From contig NZ_JAGSOY010000004.1 in NCBI RefSeq assembly GCF_018837975.1, positions 104,712 through 168,711 of the forward strand: DNA of 64,000 bases, given 5' to 3'. The notes under the pieces were generated by a model. It did not search any database and was not told the origin of the DNA. It worked only from the letters and a program-made list of their open reading frames with translations. Made by a program: the position numbers and the translations under genes. This document shows positions 18,495 through 28,374 of the stretch, piece by piece. The first letter of the stretch is position 1, and the number at the start of each line of letters is the position of its first letter. The DNA is from Zooshikella harenae (GTDB taxonomy: Bacteria > Pseudomonadota > Gammaproteobacteria > Pseudomonadales > Zooshikellaceae).

Positions 18495-21400
18495 TTAATC
18501 GTCTTTTTCTGTGTCAGCACTAAATATTTTATCGAACGACACTTTTGGATCAGTCAGTGTCCCAGTCAAACGGTAACGCGCACTGGCAAACTGTTGTACG
18601 GTATTACCCAGTAGCTTATCAAATAAATAAATAGCACCACCCACCTGAGGTGCCCCCATCAGTACCGCAATAATGGGTAAGTTATCCGTCACAGGTAGGG
18701 TAACCACGATAAATGCATCAACCTTATCTGTTACAAAATTAAGCACACCATCCATCTGAAAATCAGCAGAAGGTCCCTCAATGGTAACTGGACTATCAAA
18801 GGTTAAAATTCCCCTGTTAAAACGACCATTGACTTTGAATTTATCAAAGCTCACCCCAGAGGAAAATAAATCCGAAAAATCCAAACGTAAACGTCGAGCA
18901 ATCGCATTAAAATTGAGAATACCCAACAGTTTCAGTGCATTCGCTGAGCGTTCAGTTTCAACAAAACGGCCATGTTCTATTTTACTACCAAATTTACCTG
19001 TGAGTGTTTTTAACGCAAAGGCCATGGGTGATCCTGGCCAGTTAACATCGACAGAGACTTTTGTTTTTTTACTGGTCAGCGTTGAAGCATACCCCCAATT
19101 TTCGAGGACCTTACCAATATTTTCAGCACGAATCACACCTTTATAAAAGGAGCGGTGAAAACCACGCTGATAATTCCACGATAAATCCCCCGTAACCGAT
19201 AGCCCCTGCATATCCCCTACGATATTTTGCACATGAAGTCCATTTGGGTTTGGACGAATATTTGCTGATAATGAGCCAACCTTCTGCTTATCCAGCGTTA
19301 AGTCATGAATTCTAAGGTTCATAGCAGGAATCGACTGTGGTTTGACTGCAACATCCTGACTGTTTGCAGAAGCATCAGCTTTATTTTCACCAACGCTACT
19401 TATTACCGCTTTATCAACCCAAATATCCATAGGTTGCCGTTGGCTAAAAGGAATATTGACCTGCCCCTTTAAATCATTACTATCAAGTAATACACGCCAG
19501 TGATCCCTCATCGTCAACAATGAAACATTGATTTTTTTTAACTGCTGATTTGCGGCAACTAACTTATCAATAACAAAGTTACGGATCGTGACAGGTTTAA
19601 TTGATGATGCACCCTTGCTATCAAAACCAGCCCATAGTGTTTGCCATTGGCTTACATCAAGCACAGGCAACCAACCTGCTACCTGAACACCTCTGGGTAT
19701 TGGAGAAATCAATCCACCTCGTCCAACCAGCAAATTGGCTGAAAGCAGTCCCTGTTTACCTAGTAGCATTGCTGCACTGAGTTGGTTGTGAATCATTCCT
19801 CTTAATAACAAAGGTTCTTGAAAGGCAATGTTCAACTGTAATGGACGCTTCTCACTAGGAGACTTATCAAAAGGTACGGGTAGATTTAAGCCAATACCTT
19901 GTAGGTCAGTTTGAATGGTTAACTGGGGAGCACGTTTTTTAGTGTCATAAACCTTTAATTCAGCCGTAATTTCCGTTTGGCCTTTAACCCATTTTTGAAT
20001 TGGCTCTGGTGCACCTAACCAGCGCATAAGTGGCTTACTTTGTATTGGAGCTTGCAGCAAAATACTCTGTACAAACTGTTTTTTTTCTTTTTTAACCTCA
20101 AGCTTTGCGGTAAAAGCATTTTTTAAAAACTGTCCTTGCAGTCCCTGTCCAAACATGCCCTGTCCAGCATCGTAACGTAATGCACCATTAATTTGATCAA
20201 ATGTAATATTTTGTTGTGGGAGTTTTATTTGGCCATTATGTACAGCAACATCTACTGTACCAGTTGGCTGAGTCTTTTCTTCTAATGGTATGCTTAAGCC
20301 TAATTTGACATTATAGTCACCAGCAACAGTCCAAGGTACTTCAACATCATTGAGTGCATCTGCAATAGGACTCTCATGAAGTAGCTTATTGGCATCCTTC
20401 CCCACCAATTTTGAATCACCCTTTAAATGCAGTACTAAAGGTTGGTTATTTTCCAGTTCCGTAAAATCTGCAGTTACTTGTAAACCATCAATTTTACTTT
20501 TGCTGTAAAGAGTCCCCTCTTCTACCTCAACATTCAAGTGATCACTACTGACATGCACCAGCGCTTTCAAAGCATTTGCTGTTGGCCAAGCAGGATCATA
20601 CTGCAAGATTCCCTGACGAATTTTGAAAAATAAACCAAAATTTCTGGCGGCATCCAAATCGTCTGGGTCTAGTGATCCGTTATAAACAAAGGCCCCAGAC
20701 TCAATATTGGCCTGCTTAATACTCTGATCAAGCCAAGTGACCAGCTCCTCAGACATGGCACCTCGTGCTGGCAAATACTGACTCGTATATTGCGCATCCC
20801 CTTCAGTAACTCCGACGGTTAATGCCATTTGTGGGGATCTATCATCAAAGGGAAATTGAAGCCTGAACTGTCCTTTGAAGTCGCCATCATCTCCTGTTAA
20901 GGCAACATTATGGGTATACAACTCATATTTGTTATCAAAAATACGCCACTCTAAACGCCCTGAAGCTTGGTCATAATACCAAGTCCGACGAAAAAGGCTC
21001 TCTAGCCCCAGGCTAAATCGCTTAGTGTCCAATAAAATCACGCCTTTTTTGGGCGTGATAAGTGTGTAGCCAGAGATACCTGACCCTGAAGGTGCATTCT
21101 CCCATGCATCAACACCAACATCATGCAAACGTGCACTGGCAACAAAAGCTGAGGATTGACTTGGCTGCCAGTCCAACCAAACTTGTCGCAGTTTCCCTAC
21201 CGGATTTAACGTGTGCAACAACTGATGTGCTTCTTTAGGAAGCCACTGTGTGGAAAGGGTCATTTTTTTCAGTGCCGCCAAGTCAATCTCAGATAATGCC
21301 AACGTAATTTTTGGTGACTTCATATTGGCTTGATTTGAGTTGTTAGCGGGTCCAGCTTTGCTGCTTTGTTTTGAAGCTAAAGACTCCTTGCTCCCCCCTT

Positions 21401-22457
21401 CAGTGTTAGGCAACTTAAGTGGTGTATCTCCCTCCAGACGACTATCTGCCGAAATATAGGGTAACGTTAACGGTGGTTGATCATTAACCGCAAGCGCTAA
21501 GTCTTTAGCACGCCAATTCCACTGTTGATTAGAAGTCCATTGCAGCTGACTGTTCTTAACTTTGAAGTGCTGTATTGTAGGTAGTTGATGGTTAGCCCAA
21601 TGTCCTGCCACTTCAGTAAAGTCAAGTACACTCTGAGCATCTAACCGTTGACCATTCCATGTCAGCCAAAGCTTCCCATCAAGCTGTTCGACATTTAGCT
21701 GAGCTGATTCAGGAAGAAATATTGCCAACCATGGGGTTAAGTGAATATTCTCAATATCAAGCATGGCGGAAAGCTTTGTATCCTGCCAGGTCTTACCCCA
21801 CTTACTCAATTTTACAGCAACCGAAATTTCCCCAGAGCGCTGACCTGTATAACCACCCTGAAGAGAGCCCGTCACATGAATACCCTGTTGGGTATTTTCA
21901 ATTGTCAGTTGAACATTTGTCAGCGCTTGAACCGAACCGTGTACAGGTTCAAAGACGACAGTACTGTCCAATAGATGCAGACGGTTTTGCTGTAAAATAA
22001 GGCCTGAAATCAGGCTAAAATCACTTTTCTCTGGTGGCGCTGCCTGGAAACCACGCAAATGCCACTGCTTTGTGCTTTGCTCCTGAAGCTGGATATCAGC
22101 ACCTTTCACCTCAAGCTGCTCAAACACCAGTGACCCAGATAGAATAGATCCTAGCGTATCAAAGGATAATATGAGCTGCTTTGCCGATAATGTATCTTGC
22201 AAAGGGTCCTGAGGATTTTTAATGGTTACATCTGTAGCCACGATTGCTGGGTTAAAACCACGCCAACTGCCCGCTAATTGCCCAATAGATACTTGAGTAT
22301 TAAGGTAGTCGGCGAGCCTCTCTGACAGCTCTTCACGATAGTCTGTTAATCGAGGTAGTAAAAAACGTCCAGCACTGACATAAAGTGCAATAAGCACAAT
22401 CAAGGTGACCGCAAGCCACCAAACAATTCGAGAAAACCAACGGGCAATCCAAAGCAT
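18495..22457 (-). CDS. yhdP: YhdP, AsmA-like inter-membrane phospholipid transport protein
   Basis: A 1320-residue bridge-type protein of the YhdP/TamB/YdbH group, thought to carry phospholipids from inner to outer membrane. One N-terminal membrane helix (about 8-30) is followed by an extended periplasmic beta-rich region and a C-terminal AsmA-like part with conserved GKFGSKIEHGRFVETE and ILNFNAIARRLRLDFSDLF. E. coli YhdP is 1266 residues. It lies between rng and the nitrilase gene on one strand, with 9- to 48-base gaps, so an rng-yhdP-nit-tldD operon is likely. Confidence 0.95.
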   Translation of the reverse strand: MLWIARWFSRIVWWLAVTLIVLIALYVSAGRFLLPRLTDYREELSERLADYLNTQVSIGQLAGSWRGFNPAIVATDVTIKNPQDPLQDTLSAKQLILSFDTLGSILSGSLVFEQLEVKGADIQLQEQSTKQWHLRGFQAAPPEKSDFSLISGLILQQNRLHLLDSTVVFEPVHGSVQALTNVQLTIENTQQGIHVTGSLQGGYTGQRSGEISVAVKLSKWGKTWQDTKLSAMLDIENIHLTPWLAIFLPESAQLNVEQLDGKLWLTWNGQRLDAQSVLDFTEVAGHWANHQLPTIQHFKVKNSQLQWTSNQQWNWRAKDLALAVNDQPPLTLPYISADSRLEGDTPLKLPNTEGGSKESLASKQSSKAGPANNSNQANMKSPKITLALSEIDLAALKKMTLSTQWLPKEAHQLLHTLNPVGKLRQVWLDWQPSQSSAFVASARLHDVGVDAWENAPSGSGISGYTLITPKKGVILLDTKRFSLGLESLFRRTWYYDQASGRLEWRIFDNKYELYTHNVALTGDDGDFKGQFRLQFPFDDRSPQMALTVGVTEGDAQYTSQYLPARGAMSEELVTWLDQSIKQANIESGAFVYNGSLDPDDLDAARNFGLFFKIRQGILQYDPAWPTANALKALVHVSSDHLNVEVEEGTLYSKSKIDGLQVTADFTELENNQPLVLHLKGDSKLVGKDANKLLHESPIADALNDVEVPWTVAGDYNVKLGLSIPLEEKTQPTGTVDVAVHNGQIKLPQQNITFDQINGALRYDAGQGMFGQGLQGQFLKNAFTAKLEVKKEKKQFVQSILLQAPIQSKPLMRWLGAPEPIQKWVKGQTEITAELKVYDTKKRAPQLTIQTDLQGIGLNLPVPFDKSPSEKRPLQLNIAFQEPLLLRGMIHNQLSAAMLLGKQGLLSANLLVGRGGLISPIPRGVQVAGWLPVLDVSQWQTLWAGFDSKGASSIKPVTIRNFVIDKLVAANQQLKKINVSLLTMRDHWRVLLDSNDLKGQVNIPFSQRQPMDIWVDKAVISSVGENKADASANSQDVAVKPQSIPAMNLRIHDLTLDKQKVGSLSANIRPNPNGLHVQNIVGDMQGLSVTGDLSWNYQRGFHRSFYKGVIRAENIGKVLENWGYASTLTSKKTKVSVDVNWPGSPMAFALKTLTGKFGSKIEHGRFVETERSANALKLLGILNFNAIARRLRLDFSDLFSSGVSFDKFKVNGRFNRGILTFDSPVTIEGPSADFQMDGVLNFVTDKVDAFIVVTLPVTDNLPIIAVLMGAPQVGGAIYLFDKLLGNTVQQFASARYRLTGTLTDPKVSFDKIFSADTEKDD

Positions 22458-22504
22458 TTAGCTATCCAAAACACCAGGCTTATACAAATTACACGCAATT
22501 TGCC

Positions 22505-23995
22505 TTATACCAGAACAACATCAAACTGTTCTTGGGTATACATGGGCTCAACCTGTATACGTATATTTTTTTCAATAAATTCTTCCAAATCAGCTACATT
22601 GCCAGAATCTTCCTCCAATAAACGATCCACAACAGTTTGCGCAGCTAACACCAGGTAAGTATCACTATCATAAGCCCGGGCTTCCCTAAGAATCTCCCGA
22701 AAAATTTCATAACAAACAGTTTCTGGCGTTTTTAAGGAACCACGTCCCTGGCAAGTTGGGCAAGGCTCACACAACACATTTTCCAAGCTTTCACGGGTCC
22801 GCTTACGGGTCATTTCAACTAATCCCAACTCGGAAACTCCGGTAATATTGGTTTTTGCATGGTCCCGCTCCAGGTTTTTTTCTAACATCCGAAAAACTTG
22901 TCGCTTGTGTTCATCATCTTCCATATCGATAAAATCAATAATGATAATACCACCAAGATTGCGTAAGCGAAGCTGGCGGGCTATTGCTGTTGCTGCTTCT
23001 AAATTCGTTTTAAAAATAGTTTCTTCCAGATTACGATGCCCAACAAAAGCGCCTGTATTCACATCAATCGTCGTCATAGCCTCAGTCTGATCAATGATTA
23101 GATGTCCACCAGATTTAAGTGGCACTTTTCGGCTCAGTGCTCGCTGTATTTCATCTTCAACACTGTATAAATCAAAAATAGGGCGCTCGCCTGGATAATA
23201 TTCAACACGATCTTCAATTCGCGGGATTAGTTTCTTAACAAACTTAAGCACTTTTAAGTAGGTTTCTTTAGAATCTATACGAACCTTTTCAATGACCGGT
23301 TCAACCAAATCCCTTAAGGTTCGCAAATAAAGAGGAAGGTCTTCATAGACTGCAACGGGCGCTTTGGTTGAAGCAATACTTTCAGAAATAGAGTCCCACA
23401 AGCGGTGCAAGAAAAAAATGTCATTCAGAATTTCTGCTTCGCCAACCCCTTCTGCAGCTGTCCGTAAAATAAAGCCACCTTTATCTTGAATCCCATGCTC
23501 TTCAAGCAGTTTTTCCACCATGACCTTTAAACGCTCACGCTCCTGCTGGTCCTCAATACGCAAAGAAATACCAACATGATTGGTATGAGGCATATACACT
23601 AAGTAGCGGGCAGGAATAGAAATGTGAGTCGTTAATCGAGCACCTTTTGTACCTAATGGGTCCTTCGTAACCTGAACCACAATGGACTGCCCTTCATGGA
23701 CTAAATAGCTGATATGAGGTTCAGATTCATTACTTGAAGCCGTTTCGTTCTCCTTTGCATTGTTATTTTTAGGGATAATCTCACTGGCGTGAATAAACGC
23801 GGCGCGCTCTAAGCCAATGTCGACAAAAGCTGCCTGCATCCCTGGCAATACTCGGACCACTTTGCCTTTATAAATATTACCAACAATACCACGACGTTGA
23901 GTGCGTTCGATGTACACCTCTTGCAGTACACCGTTTTCTACCACAGCCACTCGAGACTCCATGGGTGTGATATTCATCAGTATTTCTTCACTCAT
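22505..23995 (-). CDS. rng: Ribonuclease G
   Basis: RNase G/E-family endoribonuclease (496 residues) that matures the 5' end of 16S rRNA and degrades some mRNAs. It has an S1 RNA-binding domain (about 36-125; GIVGNIYKGKVVRVLPG) and an RNase H-like catalytic core with aspartates in TTIDVNTGAFVG and IIIDFIDM. The zinc-link cysteines are in CEPCPTCQGRG. I use ATG 23995 rather than GTG 24001, because it aligns with the family start and overlaps the maf stop by 8 bases. Confidence 0.96.
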   Translation of the reverse strand: MSEEILMNITPMESRVAVVENGVLQEVYIERTQRRGIVGNIYKGKVVRVLPGMQAAFVDIGLERAAFIHASEIIPKNNNAKENETASSNESEPHISYLVHEGQSIVVQVTKDPLGTKGARLTTHISIPARYLVYMPHTNHVGISLRIEDQQERERLKVMVEKLLEEHGIQDKGGFILRTAAEGVGEAEILNDIFFLHRLWDSISESIASTKAPVAVYEDLPLYLRTLRDLVEPVIEKVRIDSKETYLKVLKFVKKLIPRIEDRVEYYPGERPIFDLYSVEDEIQRALSRKVPLKSGGHLIIDQTEAMTTIDVNTGAFVGHRNLEETIFKTNLEAATAIARQLRLRNLGGIIIIDFIDMEDDEHKRQVFRMLEKNLERDHAKTNITGVSELGLVEMTRKRTRESLENVLCEPCPTCQGRGSLKTPETVCYEIFREILREARAYDSDTYLVLAAQTVVDRLLEEDSGNVADLEEFIEKNIRIQVEPMYTQEQFDVVLV

Positions 23996-24626
23996 CTGCA
24001 CGCTCTAGTTGTTTTCTCCAAGATGAAAGCCCTGTGGGAACATCCATTAACTGGAGTAGCTCAGCCGTTTCGGTCAAAGGCAGCCCCATCACTCCAGAGT
24101 AACTGCCCGCTAAATGTTGTACAAATATGGCTCCTAGCCCTTGTATAGCATAGGCACCTGCTTTATCTAAAGGTTCACCACTGCGAATATAGGCTTGTGC
24201 ATCGGCATCTGTCAGCGCACGAAAGGTGACATTGCTAACACTCAAACGAGCTTCCATCTGGCTACTGGCTTTTAAAGCAACTGCAGTGATCACTTGATGT
24301 GTTCGATTGGACAGACGCATTAACATCGCCTTAGCCTCTGATTCATCCTTCGGCTTTCCTAAAATGCAGCCATCCACAATAACACTGGTATCTGCAGCTA
24401 AAACACAGGGACTGCACTTCTCTGTTGAGGATATAATGCTCTCTTCAGCATGTAATATCTGCCATCCAGCATTAGCCTTTTCCTTAGCCATACGAAGCAC
24501 ATAAGCATCCCCCACCTCATCTGCGTAAGGTGACTCATCAATAGCTGCAGGTATAATCAAATAATTAACACCAATCTGCTTTAACAGCTCTTGGCGTCTG
24601 GGAGACTGAGAAGCGAGGTAAATCAT
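23988..24626 (-). CDS. maf: Maf-like nucleotide pyrophosphatase (YhdE, dTTP/UTP type)
   Basis: A 212-residue Maf-family house-cleaning enzyme that hydrolyses non-canonical or excess nucleoside triphosphates; the rng-linked copies act on dTTP/UTP (known for E. coli YhdE). Motifs: SQSPRRQELL at the N-terminus, LAADTSVIVDG and GSYSGVMGLPLTET. ATG 24626 is chosen because AGAGG lies five bases upstream; the longer TTG frame adds unrelated residues. It overlaps rng by 8 bases and is probably cotranscribed with it. Confidence 0.94.
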   Translation of the reverse strand: MIYLASQSPRRQELLKQIGVNYLIIPAAIDESPYADEVGDAYVLRMAKEKANAGWQILHAEESIISSTEKCSPCVLAADTSVIVDGCILGKPKDESEAKAMLMRLSNRTHQVITAVALKASSQMEARLSVSNVTFRALTDADAQAYIRSGEPLDKAGAYAIQGLGAIFVQHLAGSYSGVMGLPLTETAELLQLMDVPTGLSSWRKQLERADE

Positions 24627-24938
24627 CAATGCCTCTTTGTGCAAGCACAACCATTATTTACAAAAAAATCTTCACGAACTGTATACAATTAGCCAATATA
24701 TAAAATACGACAACTCTCGCCAATACACCGCATACCCTACCTGCAAACAATTAACCCTACGACAAAAGCTGAGCAAACGCTGAAGCACTAAGCTAATAGA
24801 CTATAGATTTAACGCGAAAGTAACGGAAAGAACAACTAACAATGTTCCCTCAAACAATACTCAACGTACTGTATAACTAGCCTTAGTATTGCTCATCCTT
24901 AGCTTACGAGGGAACGTGGCCAGCTTAGAAAAATAAGC
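24627..24938. other. 312-base gap between mreD and maf with a long two-stem hairpin
   Basis: The main structure is at 24844-24915: GTTCCCTC (24844-24851) pairs with GAGGGAAC (24908-24915), enclosing CAATACT (24855-24861) with AGTATTG (24885-24891). Seen from the reverse strand it follows the mreD stop by about 23 bases. It has no T run, so it is not a standard terminator. The maf promoter is expected in the rest; none is obvious. Confidence 0.45.
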
Positions 24939-25451
24939 CTAGGACACTTTATAGCGTCTTCTAATATCTCGAAGAATAATAAACAACCATGGCCACAAGA
25001 CAGCACTGACCACGGCAGGCATTAAAAACAGCAAATTAGGTGGCATACGACCGACCACAGATCGTGCCCATAAGCTAATCAACTGATAAATACCCACTAA
25101 CACCAGAATAAAAAGTGATTGCTGCAATAAAGGGAAAACCCGTATACGACGATGTAAACGTAATGCGACGTACGCCACAACCACCATGCCCAGAGCATTT
25201 TGACCTAGTAACACCCCCTGCATAACGTCAAGTAAGATACCCAGTGTCCAAGCAGTGATAATACCAATGCGTTCTGGCAGGGCCATTCCCCAATAAATAA
25301 CAACCATCGCTAACCACTCTGGCCGGCCTATGGCCAACCAGGAAGGCATGGGTAACAAACACAGCACATAGGCCATAAATAAAGTGGCCCAGATAATCCA
25401 AGAGCGATTAGCTTTCTGTAGCGTCACGTTGGTTTTCCTGTATAAACTCAT
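24939..25451 (-). CDS. mreD: Rod-shape-determining protein MreD
   Basis: A 170-residue inner-membrane protein of the elongasome with five or six hydrophobic segments and the MreD hallmarks RPEWLAMVVIYWGMALPERIG near the N-terminus and SAVLWPWLF near the C-terminus. The start is uncertain: ATG 25451 lacks a ribosome site, while GTG 25427 has AGGA eight bases upstream and would still give MreD length (162). Either start overlaps the mreC 3' end. Confidence 0.92.
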   Translation of the reverse strand: MSLYRKTNVTLQKANRSWIIWATLFMAYVLCLLPMPSWLAIGRPEWLAMVVIYWGMALPERIGIITAWTLGILLDVMQGVLLGQNALGMVVVAYVALRLHRRIRVFPLLQQSLFILVLVGIYQLISLWARSVVGRMPPNLLFLMPAVVSAVLWPWLFIILRDIRRRYKVS

Positions 25452-26289
25452 CAGCTAGCGCTTGTGTTTGATGATGGGTAAACACCAACAACACATGTCG
25501 ACTACGATCTAACTTAGCGGCGGGTCTTACTTTAATGACGGCAAAGGGTTTACCAGGATCATGGATGACCGAAATCACTTCCCCCACAGGATAACCCACA
25601 GGAAATTTTTGCCCTAACCCAGAACTCACCAAAATATCGCCTTGACGAATATCTGTAGTATCTGGCACATGTCTTAGTTCTAACTCATCCAGCTTACCCG
25701 TCCCGACAGCAATAGCACGAACGCCATTTCGATTTACCTGTACAGGAATACTGTGATGAGCATCTGTAATGAGCATAATACGGCTACTAAACGGACTGAC
25801 AGTAATAACCTGCCCCATCAGCCCTTTTGCATCCAACAGAGGCTGTCCTACATACACCCCATCCAGAGAACCTTTATTAACAATCACTTGATGTGTATAG
25901 GGATTAGGATCAATACCCATTAACTCAGCAATAAGTACTTTCTCATCAATTGAGCGGGAAGAATTCAGTAACTCACGCAAACGAATATTTTGTGCAGTCA
26001 GTGCCGCCAGTTTTTGCAGCTTTCGTTCTAATATAAGGTTCTTGGCTTCTAACCGCGCATTTTCTTCCAGTAACTCAGCACGAGTTTGTAATGCATTATC
26101 AGCCATTCCCCACATCCGTGCAGGAATATCCGCTACCCATTGAACAGGTGTAACAATCACTGTTAACCAAGCACGCACGGTATCCAGATAATTATATTTG
26201 TGATCAACGATCATTGACGCCACCGAAAGCACAACACACAAAAACAGTCGTGCAGTCAAAGACCGCTGCTTAACAAATAACGACTTGAT
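25408..26289 (-). CDS. mreC: Rod-shape-determining protein MreC, apparently starting at an AUC codon
   Basis: A periplasmic elongasome scaffold: one membrane helix (about 12-28), a coiled coil (about 70-110; ENARLEAKNLILERKL) and beta-barrel domains including GQVITVSPFSSRIMLITD. No ATG, GTG or TTG precedes the conserved N-terminus in frame. The family-like start (M)KSLFVKQRSLTARLFL begins at ATC (26289-26287), with AAGAGG eight bases before it. The first conventional start, TTG at 26259, would drop ten conserved-looking residues and lacks a ribosome site. From the AUC the protein has 293 residues, shorter than E. coli (367) at the C-terminus, as in many relatives. mreD overlaps its 3' end. 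Confidence 0.92.
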   Translation of the reverse strand: MKSLFVKQRSLTARLFLCVVLSVASMIVDHKYNYLDTVRAWLTVIVTPVQWVADIPARMWGMADNALQTRAELLEENARLEAKNLILERKLQKLAALTAQNIRLRELLNSSRSIDEKVLIAELMGIDPNPYTHQVIVNKGSLDGVYVGQPLLDAKGLMGQVITVSPFSSRIMLITDAHHSIPVQVNRNGVRAIAVGTGKLDELELRHVPDTTDIRQGDILVSSGLGQKFPVGYPVGEVISVIHDPGKPFAVIKVRPAAKLDRSRHVLLVFTHHQTQALADEFIQENQRDATES

Positions 26290-26328
26290 AGGTAAAACCT
26301 CTTGATTATCAAAAACTCAACGGAGAAA

Positions 26329-26359
26329 TGCCCAATACCTGCTCACCAGATATTGGGCA
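26329..26359 (-). terminator. Hairpin between mreB and mreC
   Basis: TGCCCAATA (26329-26337) pairs perfectly with TATTGGGCA (26351-26359), a 9-bp stem with a 13-base loop, followed on the reverse strand by TTTCTCC. It could cause partial termination after mreB and so lower mreCD expression relative to mreB. Confidence 0.5.
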
Positions 26360-26485
26360 ATGATTTATAGGCTAGTTGGAGAGCCAGGCGCACAGCACCC
26401 AACGCCACTCAAGCATGCTACTATCGTTTAGTTTTACGGGGTAAATAGCATTATCTATTCATATACCCATCACGAAGGGGATAAC

Positions 26486-27529
<1,044 letters not shown>

Positions 27530-27542
27530 CTATCTTCCCAAC

Positions 27543-27586
27543 AAAAAAACTAAAACCGATGCTGCCGAACTCTAACAACGGCAGCA
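27543..27586 (-). terminator. Intrinsic-terminator-like hairpin in the mreB leader
   Basis: On the reverse strand TGCTGCCG (27586-27579) pairs perfectly with CGGCAGCA (27567-27560) and is followed by two T runs (A runs at 27552-27555 and 27543-27549). It ends about 20 bases before the mreB ATG. It has the form of an attenuator for mreBCD. Confidence 0.6.
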
Positions 27587-27815
27587 AGTTTGAGCAAGTT
27601 CAATACACATTCATCGAGGTATAGACATTTTTCGGCTTGAGATTATGTATTAATACCCCTAAATTAAACTGCTTATATCATTCGCTGTGACATAGAGTGA
27701 GTGGATGAGCTATTTAGCAAAAAGGCTCAAACGCTCAGAAATCATGTAATAACTATATATTCAAAATATTCAAATTTCGTACTGTATCTGTATGCTTTTC
27801 ACTTTAGCCTGCAGG

Positions 27816-27821
27816 TATAAT
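27816..27821 (+). promoter_or_regulatory. Candidate -10 element of the gatCAB promoter
   Basis: A perfect TATAAT lies 32 bases before the gatC ATG. The -35 at the expected spacing (around TGCTTT) is poor. Its position suits a short leader for gatC. Confidence 0.4.
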
Positions 27822-27852
27822 TGTCTATGATACGCAATTCTCAACCCATTTT

Positions 27853-28152
27853 GTGGAGATACTCATGGCGCTTGACCGCTCAGATGTGGAAGGTATTGCC
27901 CACTTGGCTCGCATCGCGATCAATGAACAAGACATTGAAAACACCACCGCTACCCTTAAAGACATTTTACACATGGTTGATCAAATGCAGGCGGTCAATA
28001 CTGACAATATTGAGCCTTTAGCTCACCCGCTTGAGCTCGTTCAGCGTTTGCGTTCAGATGAAGTTACTGAAGCTAACCAACGAGACCACTTTCAACAGCT
28101 GGCACCTCAAACTGAAAACGGGCTATACCTGGTGCCTAAAGTTATTGAGTAA
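27853..28152 (+). CDS. gatC: Glutamyl/aspartyl-tRNA amidotransferase subunit C
   Basis: A 99-residue small subunit that wraps around GatA and stabilises the GatCAB complex, which converts Glu-tRNA(Gln) and/or Asp-tRNA(Asn) to the amidated forms. The family pattern is clear: [13 protein letters not shown] at the N-terminus, [20 protein letters not shown] in the middle and LYLVPKVIE at the end. GGAG precedes the ATG. It is followed by gatA and gatB. Confidence 0.95.
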   Translation: MEILMALDRSDVEGIAHLARIAINEQDIENTTATLKDILHMVDQMQAVNTDNIEPLAHPLELVQRLRSDEVTEANQRDHFQQLAPQTENGLYLVPKVIE

Positions 28153-28374
28153 AGAGTTATCGAAAAACCGGCACCAATACGTTTTAACATTACCGCAAAG
28201 TAATTACCGCTACACCAAAGATAGATAAACCATCACTTTTTTTCATCTAGCTGTTACATACCCTACTCGTTGGGTAACTTATTGAGTGAAGTATGGTACT
28301 CACCACCACTCAATGAGCTACTGCTAAAAACAGCTACTGATCAAAGGTTAGTGGTTCAACAGGATATTGCTGCA

